Positions 28,119 through 36,882 of a stretch of 64,000 bases of DNA are shown one piece after another. Position 1 is the stretch's first letter, and every line of letters begins with the position of its first letter. Source of the DNA: Pollutimonas bauzanensis (GTDB lineage Bacteria; Pseudomonadota; Gammaproteobacteria; Burkholderiales; Burkholderiaceae_B). The notes beneath the pieces are model-generated. The model searched no databases. It saw nothing but the letters and a program-made list of their open reading frames with translations, and had not been told where the DNA came from. A program made the translations under genes and the position numbers. Where the stretch lies: assembly GCF_900129885.1 (NCBI RefSeq), contig NZ_FQXE01000001.1:1-64000 (forward strand). The letters run 5' to 3'.

Positions 28119-30041
28119 TCATACCCGGGCGTTGATTTCGTTTTGCAGGCGGGCCGAGAAATCATCCAGGGGCATTACCCCGAGATCGATTCCGCCCCTG
28201 CCTCGTACCGCCACTTTACCGGTTTCGCGTTCTTTTTCGCCCACCACTAGAATGTACGGTATTTTTTGCATGCTGTGTTCACGGATTTTACGGGTGATTT
28301 TTTCAGCACGCAAATCGGAACTGGCCCTAAACCCTTGTTTTTTCAAGCTTAGAACAATTTCGGCGGCATATTCGGCCGATGGCTCGGAAATGCAGCAAAC
28401 CACGATGTGTTCAGGCGAGAGCCATGCCGGCATAGCGCCCGCGTGATTCTCGATCAGCATGCCTATGAATCGCTCGAACGACCCCAGTATGGCACGATGC
28501 AGCATGACAGGCGTTTTGCGCTGGTCCGCGGCATCGACATACTCGGCCCCCAGGCGCTGCGGCATGGAAAAGTCCACCTGGATCGTGCCGCATTGCCAGT
28601 GGCGTCCGATCGCATCCTTGAGCGTATATTCGATTTTCGGGCCGTAGAAAGCGCCCTCGCCCGGCGACACTTCGTACTCGCATTGCGCAAGGTCCAGGCT
28701 GTCCATGAGCGCCTTTTCCGCCTTGTCCCAGACCTCGTCGGAGCCAATGCGCTTGTCGGGCCGGGTCGCCACTTTATACAGAATCTCGGTAAAGCCGAAA
28801 TCCGCATAAACCTTCTGCAGCAGCGCGGTAAACGCCACGCATTCCTCCTGCAACTGGTCCTCGGTACAGAAAATGTGGCCGTCGTCTTGGGTAAAACCGC
28901 GCACGCGCATCATGCCATGCAGCGAACCCGACGGCTCGTTGCGATGGCACTGGCCGAATTCCCCGTAGCGTATGGGCAGCTCGCGGTAGGAATGCAGGCC
29001 GGCGTTGAAAATCTGCACGTGGCCCGGGCAATTCATGGGCTTGAGGCCATAGACGCGATTTTCCGACTCCGTCGTGAACATGTTCTCGGCGTAGTTGTCC
29101 CAGTGGCCGGTTTTCTTCCATAGCGACAGGTCCAGCAACTGGGGAGCCTTGACTTCCTGGTAGCCATTATCGCGGTACACGCCGCGCATGTATTGCTCCA
29201 CCTGCTGCCACAAGGTCCAGCCCTTGGGGTGCCAGAAAATCAGCCCCGGCGCCTCGTCCTGGAAATGGAAGAAATCCAGTTCGCGTCCCAGCTTGCGATG
29301 GTCGCGCCGTTCCGCTTCTTCCAGCATCGTCAGGTAGCTGGCCTGCTCTTCCTTGGAGGCCCAGGCCGTGCCGTAGATGCGCTGCAGCATCTCGTTCTTG
29401 CTGTCGCCGCGCCAATAGGCCCCGGCCACTTTCATCAGCTTGAAGACTTTCAGGCGGCCGGTGGAAGGCACGTGCGGGCCGCGGCACAAATCGATGAAAT
29501 CGCCCTCGCGGTACAGGCTGATGGGTTCGTTGGACGGGATGGACGCGATGATCTCGGCCTTGTAATGCTCGCCTATTCCCTTGAAATAGGCCACGGCATC
29601 GTCGCGCAGCCATTCCTCGCGCGTGACGACCTCGTCCTTCCTGACGAGTTCGGCCATTTTCTTCTCGATCGCCTCGAGATCCTCAGGCGTAAACGGGCGC
29701 TTGTACGAAAAATCGTAATAAAAGCCGTTTTCGATGACCGGGCCTATCGTGACCTGGGCTTCGGGAAAAAGCGACTTGACGGCGTAGGCCAGCAGGTGGG
29801 CCGTTGAATGGCGGATCAAATCCAGGCCGTCGGCATCCTTGGCGGTAACGATGGCCAGGCGCGCATCCTGTTCAATAACGAAACTGGTATCGACCAGCCG
29901 CGGCTCGGCACCGCCCACCGCGACCCGCCCGGCCAGCGCGGCGCGCCCCAGCCCGGTCCCTATCGAATGGGCAACGTCGCTGACCGACACGGGACCCGGA
30001 AACTCGCGCTGCGAGCCGTCAGGCAAGGTAATTTGAACCAT
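28119..30041 (-). CDS. thrS: Threonyl-tRNA synthetase
   Basis: ThrS charges tRNA-Thr and edits mis-attached serine. The 640-aa protein has the TGS domain (1-60), the editing domain with [10 protein letters not shown] (about 77-86), the class II catalytic core with Zn ligands in [10 protein letters not shown] and [11 protein letters not shown], and the C-terminal anticodon domain. The length is typical. infC follows, as is classic, but rpmI-rplT do not. A hairpin leader (30059-30082) precedes the start. Confidence 0.97.
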   Translation of the reverse strand: MVQITLPDGSQREFPGPVSVSDVAHSIGTGLGRAALAGRVAVGGAEPRLVDTSFVIEQDARLAIVTAKDADGLDLIRHSTAHLLAYAVKSLFPEAQVTIGPVIENGFYYDFSYKRPFTPEDLEAIEKKMAELVRKDEVVTREEWLRDDAVAYFKGIGEHYKAEIIASIPSNEPISLYREGDFIDLCRGPHVPSTGRLKVFKLMKVAGAYWRGDSKNEMLQRIYGTAWASKEEQASYLTMLEEAERRDHRKLGRELDFFHFQDEAPGLIFWHPKGWTLWQQVEQYMRGVYRDNGYQEVKAPQLLDLSLWKKTGHWDNYAENMFTTESENRVYGLKPMNCPGHVQIFNAGLHSYRELPIRYGEFGQCHRNEPSGSLHGMMRVRGFTQDDGHIFCTEDQLQEECVAFTALLQKVYADFGFTEILYKVATRPDKRIGSDEVWDKAEKALMDSLDLAQCEYEVSPGEGAFYGPKIEYTLKDAIGRHWQCGTIQVDFSMPQRLGAEYVDAADQRKTPVMLHRAILGSFERFIGMLIENHAGAMPAWLSPEHIVVCCISEPSAEYAAEIVLSLKKQGFRASSDLRAEKITRKIREHSMQKIPYILVVGEKERETGKVAVRGRGGIDLGVMPLDDFSARLQNEINARV

Positions 30042-30058
30042 AAGATGTCCTGAAAATG

Positions 30059-30082
30059 CAAAAACGCGGCACTAGCCGCGTT
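30059..30082 (-). promoter_or_regulatory. Hairpin with T-run in the thrS leader
   Basis: On the minus strand AACGCGGC and GCCGCGTT pair around a TAGT loop and are followed by a run of T ending 18 nt before the thrS ATG. It looks like a transcription attenuator or operator of thrS. It lies so close to the start that read-through control or ThrS binding are both possible. Confidence 0.55.
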
Positions 30083-30364
30083 CTGGGTTTTTTGATCTGC
30101 CAATCAGACGGAACGATACGCGGCGACAATTAAGCACAACAAGTCGTAGTTCGCGTAGTGGTCCGGTTCATATGATCAAAAATAAGTAATATAATCGTTG
30201 CATTAGTGTAACACCTTGCGGCAAGAAAGCCTCCAATCCGCCGCAAAAACCGGCTTCAGGCCGCCATTGCAAGGCAGTATGTTGCGAAAAAGCTAAAATA
30301 CTTCATTCGCCCTTCCCTGGATGGCGGGCTTGCGAGGCAAAAAAAACGCTGGCCGGAAAGCGCT
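30083..30364. other. Intergenic region between thrS and tRNA-Val
   Basis: About 280 bp with no gene. An AT-rich patch around 30170-30215 probably holds the thrS promoter, but no clear -35/-10 pair could be assigned. Confidence 0.5.
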
Positions 30365-30394
30365 TTGACAAGCACCAAATAATTGCGTTAGAAT
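30365..30394 (+). promoter_or_regulatory. Promoter of tRNA-Val
   Basis: A perfect -35 TTGACA (30365-30370), an 18-bp spacer and a -10 TAGAAT (30389-30394) lie 13 bp before the tRNA 5' end. Confidence 0.8.
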
Positions 30395-30406
30395 CTCTTT
30401 CTTCCT

Positions 30407-30483
30407 AGGCGGTTAGCTCAGTTGGTTAGAGCGCTACGTTGACATCGTAGAGGTCGCTGGTTCGAACCCAGTACTGCCTACCA
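30407..30483 (+). tRNA. tRNA-Val (anticodon GAC)
   Basis: The 77-nt sequence folds as a cloverleaf: acceptor AGGCGGT/ACTGCCT, D stem GCTC/GAGC, anticodon stem CTACG/CGTAG with loop TTGACAT, T stem GCTGG/CCAGT with loop TTCGAAC, and an encoded CCA end. Anticodon GAC reads GUC (valine). It is a single tRNA gene with its own promoter and terminator. Confidence 0.97.
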
Positions 30484-30528
30484 GACACTTGCCTTTGGTG
30501 ATGTTCGATAAGTCATCACAAGGCAGCA

Positions 30529-30566
30529 AAACCCGCAAGCTTAAACGCTTTGCGGGTTTTTTCATG
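30529..30566 (+). terminator. Intrinsic terminator after tRNA-Val
   Basis: The stem AACCCGCAAGC/GCTTTGCGGGTT closes on TTAAAC and is followed by TTTTTT. It lies 45 bp after the tRNA. Confidence 0.88.
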
Positions 30567-30677
30567 GCCCTGTTACGGCGCACTGCACTGCCAGCGTGGC
30601 GAGGCCGAAAATCGCAAGCATTCTTATTGCTTCGGGCAGCGAGCCGAGGCCATCAAGCGAGACCTCACCGCCGGGGT

Positions 30678-31403
30678 TCAGTTCGGGCGCAACTCACCGC
30701 GCATGAGGTTGAGCAGGTCGAACTTGGCGCCTTGGCAGTGCCGCTCGGCGAGGCTGCTGAGCCGGCCCTCGTCTTGCGAACGGAGCAGTCCCAGGATCTC
30801 CTCGTGCTCGGCGAGCATGTCCCTGATTCGCAGGACGCCAAAACCGTATCTCTCGCGCAGCGAGCATAGGAGGCTGGCATAACGGTTGTACATGGCGTAG
30901 GCCTCGGGGTTGTCGGCGTGGCGGTAGATCAAGTCATGAAACTGATGATTGAGTGCGAACAGCCGGGCGGGGTCGTCCTTTTTAGCCTCTTCCTTCATGT
31001 GCTCATGCGCGGCGGCGAGCTGCGCCATCGCGCGATTGCTCAAGTTCGGCACAGCAAGCCGGATGAGGAGCGCTTCCAGGGCGCCGCGAAGATCGTAGAT
31101 ATTGCGCACCCGGGCTTCGTCCAGAGGAAGCACCGCCGCGCCCTTGTGCGGCGCAATCTCCAGGAGCCCTTCGCCCTCGAGCGCCTGCAGCGCTTCGCGC
31201 ACCGGCATCTGGCTGACCCCGAACCGCTGGACCAGCGAGGCCGTCGTCAGCCGTGAACCGGCGGCAAGCCGGCCGGACAGAATCTCGGCCCGCAAGCGAT
31301 CACGCAGTGCCGCATAGGTCGGAACGCCCGGCGGAATTTCCAGATTGGGCGTGATGACAGCTCTTGCGCCAAACTGGTCATTCTCAGGAAATTCACCCGA
31401 CAT
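30678..31403 (-). CDS. GntR-family (FCD) transcriptional regulator
   Basis: The 241-aa regulator has an N-terminal winged helix (TYAALRDRLRAEILSGRLAAG, then SLVQRFGVSQMPVREAL) and a helical FCD domain with metal/effector residues in NHQFHDLIYRHADN. The ATG at 31403 starts MSGEFPEN; 27 more open codons upstream look unlike protein. It is the last gene of the minus-strand operon starting with the Bug gene at 34768, and probably regulates it. Confidence 0.87.
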   Translation of the reverse strand: MSGEFPENDQFGARAVITPNLEIPPGVPTYAALRDRLRAEILSGRLAAGSRLTTASLVQRFGVSQMPVREALQALEGEGLLEIAPHKGAAVLPLDEARVRNIYDLRGALEALLIRLAVPNLSNRAMAQLAAAHEHMKEEAKKDDPARLFALNHQFHDLIYRHADNPEAYAMYNRYASLLCSLRERYGFGVLRIRDMLAEHEEILGLLRSQDEGRLSSLAERHCQGAKFDLLNLMRGELRPN

Positions 31404-31496
31404 GAGATTCGATTCCGATAGCACGCGCCACAAGTTGCTCGTCAAACGTAAAAGCCATGCGGGCCACAGCATGGTCCCTGCCATGAGGCAGCGAAC

Positions 31497-32447
31497 TCAG
31501 TTAACCACATTCGCCAATGGCTGTCCATTTCCCAAGCGGTCGAGATTGGCCCGCATCTGCGCCCAGATGCGATCCCGGGATTCGCGGGTCGCGCCGCCAG
31601 CATGCGGGGTCAGCACCACGCCGGGCAGTCCGCGCAGCGGCGACTCCATCGGCAGCGGTTCGCGCGTGAAGGCGTCGAGGGCCGCGCCCGCCAACCGGCC
31701 CGCCTTGAGAGCGTCGGCGAGCGCGGCCTCGTCGACGATTGCGCCGCGGGCGATATTCACCAGAACGGCCGACGTCTTCATCAGAGCCAGCTTCTGACGG
31801 TCGATCACGCCCCGCGTTTCGGGCGTCAGCGCCGCCGCAATCACCAGAATATCGCTTTGCGCGAGCAGTTGCGGCAGTCCCACGATCATGACCCCCGCTG
31901 GCACGTCGGCCGGCGGCGCGGATGCCCTGCCGCATGCGAGCACGCGCGCCTCGAAGGCGAGCGCCCGCGTGGCCACGCCCCGGCCAATCGATCCCAGGCC
32001 AAAGATGCCTATGGTCCGGCCCGCGATCTCGCCGTTATTCCAGTCACCTGCGTCAGACCATCGCCCCGCATGCAAGGTCTGGAACTGACCCGCGATGTCG
32101 CGCAGTTGGGCCAGAATCAGCAAGAAGGTCTGCTCGATGACGGCGGTCGTCGGGGCGCCGGGCGTATTGGCGACGGCGATGCCCCGCGCGCGCGCGGCCG
32201 CCAGATCGATCCGGTCGACGCCAACGCCGACCTGCTGGATCAGCCGCAGCCGCGATACGGGCGCGCTGGCCAGGAACGCCTGGCTGACGTTTACACGCCG
32301 GCTCACCAAAGCATCCGAATCCGCGAGCGCGGTGGCAAGCGCCGCCGGATCGGAATGGGGAACGAAAATCAACTCGTGCGCCATCGGCGGCATGGTATCC
32401 GGCTCCAGAAAGCCGTCGGTTGCTATGGTGACGCGAAGGGCCATCAT
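31497..32447 (-). CDS. D-isomer 2-hydroxyacid dehydrogenase
   Basis: The 316-aa enzyme reduces 2-keto acids or oxidises D-2-hydroxy acids with NAD(P). It has the Rossmann motif GIFGLGSIGRGVA (about 148-160), the catalytic Arg in VNIARGAIVDE, a Glu about 29 residues later and the catalytic His in LTPHAGGAT. It probably handles the keto or hydroxy acid made by the enolase-superfamily enzyme encoded 56 bp upstream. The exact substrate cannot be told. Confidence 0.9.
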   Translation of the reverse strand: MMALRVTIATDGFLEPDTMPPMAHELIFVPHSDPAALATALADSDALVSRRVNVSQAFLASAPVSRLRLIQQVGVGVDRIDLAAARARGIAVANTPGAPTTAVIEQTFLLILAQLRDIAGQFQTLHAGRWSDAGDWNNGEIAGRTIGIFGLGSIGRGVATRALAFEARVLACGRASAPPADVPAGVMIVGLPQLLAQSDILVIAAALTPETRGVIDRQKLALMKTSAVLVNIARGAIVDEAALADALKAGRLAGAALDAFTREPLPMESPLRGLPGVVLTPHAGGATRESRDRIWAQMRANLDRLGNGQPLANVVN

Positions 32448-32503
32448 CTTCTCTCAATAAGTTGGAAAACGGGCCGGCGCGGTCGCAGCCGGCCTCGTCG
32501 GAG

Positions 32504-33664
32504 TCAGAACCAGCGGCAGGAATCCGGCGGGCGGATGTCCGTCAGCTTGCCGGTGTAGTGGCGCAGGTCGTGCACCTTGTAGGGGTGCTTGGCGAAAGCC
32601 TCCTTGCGCAGCTCGACGCCCAGCCCCGGCGTCTCCGGCACCACAAAGCAGCCGTCCTCGAAACGCCAGCCCTCGGTCGAGATATCGCGCCGCCATGGCA
32701 CGTCGATCACGAAGGTTTCGAGGACAAGGAAATTATTGCATGAGGCGGCGAAATGGAGTCCCGCCGCGTGGCAGATCGGCCCGTTGGCGTTGTGGGGGGC
32801 GATGGGGATGAGAGCCGCGTCGGCCAGCGCCGCGATGCGCTTCATCTCGAGCAGGCCCGAAACATGGCAGATGTCCGGCTGCAGCACATCGACCGCCCCG
32901 CAATCCAGCAGATCGGCGCAGTCGAACCGCGAATAGCTGCGTTCGCCGGCTGCGACCGGCACCGGTATGGACTTGCGCACATCGGCCAGGACACTGGACC
33001 GCAATGGCACGGTCGGCTCTTCGAACCAGCGGATGTTGAAATCCGCCAGCGCCCGGCCGACCTGAATCGCCGTCATGGCATTGAACCGTCCGTGCCCCTC
33101 GACCATCAGATCGATGTCCGGGCCGACCGCAACGCGCACCGCCGCCACATTGGCGATCGACGCATTCAGCTCGGCGGTGGACAGGGTCAGATAGGCCTGG
33201 CCGAAGGGATCCCATTTCAGGCCCTTGAAGCCCTGCGCCACGGTCGCGACCGCCTTCTCGGCGAATTCTTCCTTGGTGCGCGCGCCGAAGAACCAGCTGT
33301 TGGCATAGACATTGATGCGATCGCGCACCTTGCCGCCCAGAAGCTGGTAGACCGGAACCCCGAGCGCCTTGCCCTTGATATCCCACAAGGCGAGATCGAT
33401 CGCGCTGATCGCGGTGCTCAGGATCGGCCCCGACCACCAGTAGCTGTCGCGCTGCATGAGCCGGTGCAGACCTTCGATGGCGAAGGGGTCAGCGCCGACC
33501 AGGATGCGCGACAGCTCGTTTATCGCCTGGCAGACGGTCGGCTCGCGGTATTCGATGCTGCCCTCCCCGACACCGACGATGCCTTCGTCGGTGTGGACTT
33601 CGACGAAAACCCAGTTGGTTCGGTAGCAGTCGACGATAAAGGTTTCAATATGCGTTATTTTCAA
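32504..33664 (-). CDS. Enolase-superfamily sugar-acid dehydratase (galactonate dehydratase-like)
   Basis: The 386-aa protein belongs to the mandelate racemase/muconate lactonizing group. Visible blocks are the N-terminal capping domain, LWDIKGKALGVPVYQLLGG, the catalytic KWDPFG region, metal ligands in MVEGHGRFN, FEEPTVP and PVAAGERSY, and the late IAPHNANGP. The EGHGRF block is typical of D-galactonate dehydratase and relatives, which remove water from aldonic acids. With a Bug protein and a hydroxyacid dehydrogenase in the operon, a sugar-acid pathway is likely. Confidence 0.88.
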   Translation of the reverse strand: MKITHIETFIVDCYRTNWVFVEVHTDEGIVGVGEGSIEYREPTVCQAINELSRILVGADPFAIEGLHRLMQRDSYWWSGPILSTAISAIDLALWDIKGKALGVPVYQLLGGKVRDRINVYANSWFFGARTKEEFAEKAVATVAQGFKGLKWDPFGQAYLTLSTAELNASIANVAAVRVAVGPDIDLMVEGHGRFNAMTAIQVGRALADFNIRWFEEPTVPLRSSVLADVRKSIPVPVAAGERSYSRFDCADLLDCGAVDVLQPDICHVSGLLEMKRIAALADAALIPIAPHNANGPICHAAGLHFAASCNNFLVLETFVIDVPWRRDISTEGWRFEDGCFVVPETPGLGVELRKEAFAKHPYKVHDLRHYTGKLTDIRPPDSCRWF

Positions 33665-33666
33665 GT

Positions 33667-33780
33667 TCAGGCCCCGGTTGAAATGCGGTCGTCCGATCGC
33701 CGATGCGTGCGCGACGGCGGCGGCGTTCCGCCATGCAGGATCAGCGCGCCGTCGCCGCGGATCCAGGATTGGGTCGACAT
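33667..33780 (-). CDS. Small ORF, possible gene remnant
   Basis: A 37-codon frame starts at an ATG with GGAG 9 nt upstream (MSTQSWIRGDGALILHGG) and ends next to the dehydratase start. It lies between the Bug and dehydratase genes. The first half reads like the start of a normal enzyme, the second half is Arg/Pro-rich and unlike protein. It may be a truncated gene, or chance. I recognise no family. Confidence 0.3.
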   Translation of the reverse strand: MSTQSWIRGDGALILHGGTPPPSRTHRRSDDRISTGA

Positions 33781-33808
33781 GGATAGCTTCTCCGAGTTCG
33801 ACGCAGTC

Positions 33809-34768
33809 TTACTTGCCTAGGCCCAGTTCTTTGACCAGGCCTTGAATCATTGCGGAGTTTTTATCGACACGCGCCTGGAGATCGTCGCCGGCGAGAAACA
33901 CCCGCTCGACACGCCGGTCCTCAAATGCTTTGCGCACCACATCGTCTTCGAAGCCCTTCTGCAAGATCCGCGCCAGCGTGGCGACGACCTCGTCCGGCGT
34001 ACCGGCGGGGACCCACCACATATGGCTGAGTTCGGAGACGACGTCGTAGCCGAGCTCGATCGCGGTCGGCACATCCGGCAGCGACGCGATGCGCTTGGAG
34101 CCCAGGACGGCCAGGATGCGCAGGTCGCCGGTTTCGATGTAGCCGGCGACGTCGGAGGGAGGAGAAAATATGACGTCGATGTGTCCGCCCAGCAGGGCTG
34201 ACAGCGCGTCCGCATTGCCGCGGTACGGCACCGGCTGGAATTCCACCGAGTCCGCGCGCCCGACGAGGATCGAGGTCAGGTGATTGAGCCCGCCGATATT
34301 GACGCCGGCGTTGACGCCCTTGCTGCGCGCCGCCTTATAAAGATCGGCGAGTGTGCGATACGGCGAGGAAGCCTGGACGGTGACGGTATAGACGTCCAGT
34401 CCGGTCATCGCCACGGGCCTGAGCGAATCCAGCCCCATACTGAATATGCCCTGGGCGGACGAGGTAAACAGTCCCTCGTGATTCATCAGCAGCGTATAGC
34501 CGTCGGCGGGAGAGGTGGCGACTTTGCGACTGCCCAGCGACGTGCCGGCGCCGGCCATGTTCACGACCACCATAGGATGAGGCAAATCTTTCTGGGTGGC
34601 CCGCTGCAGCAGCCGGACCACGGTATCCGACGGCCCGCCCGCCGGCATGGGTACGACCACCTGGATGGCCTGGCGTGGAAAATCCTGGGCGGCCGCCGGC
34701 AGCGTGGCGGCCACGAAGGCCCATCCGCCCGCCGCGGCCGCGATGATCAGCCTGGAAAAAAACGCCAT
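33809..34768 (-). CDS. Bug/TctC-family periplasmic binding protein
   Basis: The 319-aa protein has a signal peptide ending near VAATLPAAAQD, then FPRQAIQVVVPMPAGGPSDTVVRLLQ, the Bug hallmark. Ligand loops NMAGAGTSLGSRKVA and NHEGLFTSSAQGIF are visible. It is the first gene of the minus-strand sugar-acid operon and probably binds its substrate in the periplasm. It is distinct in sequence from the Bug protein at 13805. Confidence 0.92.
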   Translation of the reverse strand: MAFFSRLIIAAAAGGWAFVAATLPAAAQDFPRQAIQVVVPMPAGGPSDTVVRLLQRATQKDLPHPMVVVNMAGAGTSLGSRKVATSPADGYTLLMNHEGLFTSSAQGIFSMGLDSLRPVAMTGLDVYTVTVQASSPYRTLADLYKAARSKGVNAGVNIGGLNHLTSILVGRADSVEFQPVPYRGNADALSALLGGHIDVIFSPPSDVAGYIETGDLRILAVLGSKRIASLPDVPTAIELGYDVVSELSHMWWVPAGTPDEVVATLARILQKGFEDDVVRKAFEDRRVERVFLAGDDLQARVDKNSAMIQGLVKELGLGK

Positions 34769-35247
34769 GACATTGTCTCCTCGTTTTGATCCTCTATTTG
34801 AGGATTTGATCTAATTTATTGAAATTGTATACTATCTCACTGATTTAGCGCCCGTCAAGCAATAAATCAGGATGCCCGCGCCTGGCCCGCTCGCCGGCCC
34901 GGGTCGCCACGCCGGTGGCCATGCCTGCTGCACGGACGCCCGCGCAAGGGGCGCTTTCGCGCTTGTAGCGCGGGCAGCCACCCCACGGGCAAGGTCAGCC
35001 CTTTTGCTGTCGAGCGATGCGAGGCGATTGGCTACGATGTCTCGCGCCTGCGCAGCAAAACAAGGGCGAGCCCTATTTCACACTGTCGCAGGTAGCGCTC
35101 AATGCCGCGATCATGGTCGTGGCCGTTCGCGCCGCTGGTATGAAGCGAAGGCAAACTAAGGACACGCCATATCGGCCACTACATGTCCCAATCGAGATAC
35201 GCTGCCTATCGCCGCCCGACAGGCGCGGAGTTACCCACTGTCCAACC
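34769..35247. other. Intergenic region at the border of the zinc island
   Basis: About 480 bp. The first 90 bp is AT-rich and should hold the promoter of the Bug operon. The part from about 34862 is GC-rich, with overlapping open frames of 95 and 147 codons that resemble no family I know. One stretch (KGEPYFTLSQVALNAAIMVV) looks protein-like, so a decayed gene is possible. No repeats or RNA genes were seen. Confidence 0.5.
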
Positions 35248-35613
35248 CTATTGTGCCGCAGGGGACCCGGGGCTGTCCGGCACGTAGATAATTTCGCCGC
35301 TTTGAAGCCGATAGGCCGTGCCTACACGCTGCCCCTGGCGGCTGCCGGCCTTGGCGTCCCCTGCAACATACCGGCTGACTTTCCCGCCTTCACGCGTGAT
35401 GATCTCCATATCGGATTTGCCCGGGTTCTTGACCATCGTGAAGTCCTTGGAGGTCAATAGATCGGCCATCTTCAGGTTCGAGACGAGCGCGATCATGAGC
35501 GCGAGCGCAAAGACCAGCGCAACATCGAACAGATTGATCAGAAAGCCCAGCGGATCCATATCGTCGCCATTCCCTCCCAGACTGGCCCGAAGCACAGAAC
35601 GGCGCCGGCTCAT
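35248..35613 (-). CDS. DUF2149 protein, ExbD-like
   Basis: The 121-aa protein has one N-terminal membrane segment (about 20-45) reading INLFDVALVFALALMIALV, followed by a periplasmic domain. An Asp near the start of the membrane segment matches the key proton-path Asp of ExbD/TolR. DUF2149 proteins occur beside CobN-like genes and ExbB-like genes (for example in Hmu-type haem loci). The ATG overlaps the stop of the ExbB-like gene (ATGA). I infer that it couples the proton-motive force to the CobN-like protein. Confidence 0.8.
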   Translation of the reverse strand: MSRRRSVLRASLGGNGDDMDPLGFLINLFDVALVFALALMIALVSNLKMADLLTSKDFTMVKNPGKSDMEIITREGGKVSRYVAGDAKAGSRQGQRVGTAYRLQSGEIIYVPDSPGSPAAQ

Positions 35614-36212
35614 GGTTTTTCTCGCAGCTTGCTGCTCAGGAATTCCAGCAGCGATAGATCATCGAGTGCCCAGCGGCTCGCGCTCTGGTGCAGCAGGAAT
35701 CCCATCGCGCCGATCACCAGGCCCACGACGGTGGTGGCAAAAGCGACCTCCATCTTGCGCGCCAGCAGGCTGATGTCGCCCGAAGCCAAGCCAACCAGCG
35801 CCGGGCCCAGCGGGATCAGGGTTCCCATCAAACCAAGCAAAGGCCCAATGCGGGTCATAGTGCGGTACAAGCCCAATTGCCGATCCGTGTCCAGCTCGAA
35901 CGCGGTGATGACACGCTCGTGCCAGGCGGCGTCGGTGGGAGCCTGCTGCAGGGCCGCCGCCGCAAGCTGCAACGGCTGAGCTTGGCGCCGCCCACCGCCC
36001 AGCGCCGCAACCAGCGTGCCGATGCTGGCCTCGGGCAGGTGGCCGTCATTGTCCGCGCCGATGCGGCGGCGCCAGCGCTGCCGATCCGACCAGAGGCCAT
36101 AAAACCCGCCCAAGGCCAGCAGACCGCGCGCGAGCAGGTAGAGAATGGCGACCACGACCGGCACTTGCAGGGCGGCGGCGATCCAGGAAAGGGTCTGTAT
36201 CAACTGTTCCAA
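35610..36212 (-). CDS. MotA/TolQ/ExbB-family proton channel protein
   Basis: The 200-aa protein has an N-terminal membrane segment (about 10-35), a cytoplasmic loop and two C-terminal membrane segments with RIGPLLGLMGTLIPLGPALVGLASGD, close to the GLLGTV motif of ExbB. It is of the CobN-associated kind. Translation most likely starts at a TTG (36212), one base after the TAA of the preceding gene, with no other suitable start. This implies coupling. Partner of the ExbD-like protein downstream. Confidence 0.85.
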   Translation of the reverse strand: MEQLIQTLSWIAAALQVPVVVAILYLLARGLLALGGFYGLWSDRQRWRRRIGADNDGHLPEASIGTLVAALGGGRRQAQPLQLAAAALQQAPTDAAWHERVITAFELDTDRQLGLYRTMTRIGPLLGLMGTLIPLGPALVGLASGDISLLARKMEVAFATTVVGLVIGAMGFLLHQSASRWALDDLSLLEFLSSKLREKP

Positions 36213-36213
36213 T

Positions 36214-36882
36214 TTATCGATTCCAAGTAGAGCGGCGCTGCCAAAGCCAGCCGAGCGCCATTAATCCAAATACCACGGCGGCTACAACGCCCAGCCGCCC
36301 CCACATGGCCGGCGCGGGGTCCGCAGGCATGCCTTGCGCAGGCCTTGCCAACCAGAGGCCAGCTCCCGCCTGCGCCACGTGCAGCACAATGCGCAGGCCG
36401 GAGCGCATGAGCTGGTCCGGCAATAGCCAACGCAGAAAAAGGACGCAGACCGCGAACAACGCCCCGAACGTGGTGGCGCATACCCACGACACAAGACCGT
36501 AGTCCATGCCATCGACCGTCAACATGGCCGCCACCTGTCCGAAGAAAAGCGCAAGCAGCATGGATGGCGGAGGAAACCCGCCCACGATGCGCCATAACAG
36601 GCCAGTTCCACCTTGCGCGGCCATCACCGCGTGGCTGCCAAAAAGCAGCGCCTCGAGCAGCAGCAGCGCCGACAGGTCCAGCCGTCTTTGAGGGTCGGAT
36701 AGCCAGCGGCTGACTTCGGCCAGGCTCGTGCGGCTTGCCGCCTCGCCGGTCAATAGCACGCCGCCCGCGATGGCCAGGGCCAACGCCAGCAAGGCCAGCG
36801 GCCGCAACTGCGCCATCTGCGTTGCCGCCAGCACAAGGCTAACGGTCGCAAGGATGAGCATGGGAATGTGGACCAGGCTCAC
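36214..36882 (-). CDS. Six-segment inner-membrane protein of the CobN-like operon
   Basis: The 222-aa protein is almost wholly membrane-spanning: about six segments, for example IPMLILATVSLVLAATQ, ALLALALAIAGGVLLTG and MWGRLGVVAAVVFGLMALGW. No catalytic motif is seen. The GTG start at 36882 overlaps the CobN-like stop (GTGA) and has a strong GGGGAG before it. It occupies the place of the unnamed membrane proteins in Hmu-type loci and may form the channel or scaffold of the complex. Function unknown. Confidence 0.75.
   Translation of the reverse strand: MSLVHIPMLILATVSLVLAATQMAQLRPLALLALALAIAGGVLLTGEAASRTSLAEVSRWLSDPQRRLDLSALLLLEALLFGSHAVMAAQGGTGLLWRIVGGFPPPSMLLALFFGQVAAMLTVDGMDYGLVSWVCATTFGALFAVCVLFLRWLLPDQLMRSGLRIVLHVAQAGAGLWLARPAQGMPADPAPAMWGRLGVVAAVVFGLMALGWLWQRRSTWNR

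Noticed and set aside
30407-30483. Integration site of a genomic island at tRNA-Val
   Set aside because: No repeated tRNA 3' end and no integrase gene were found in the window.
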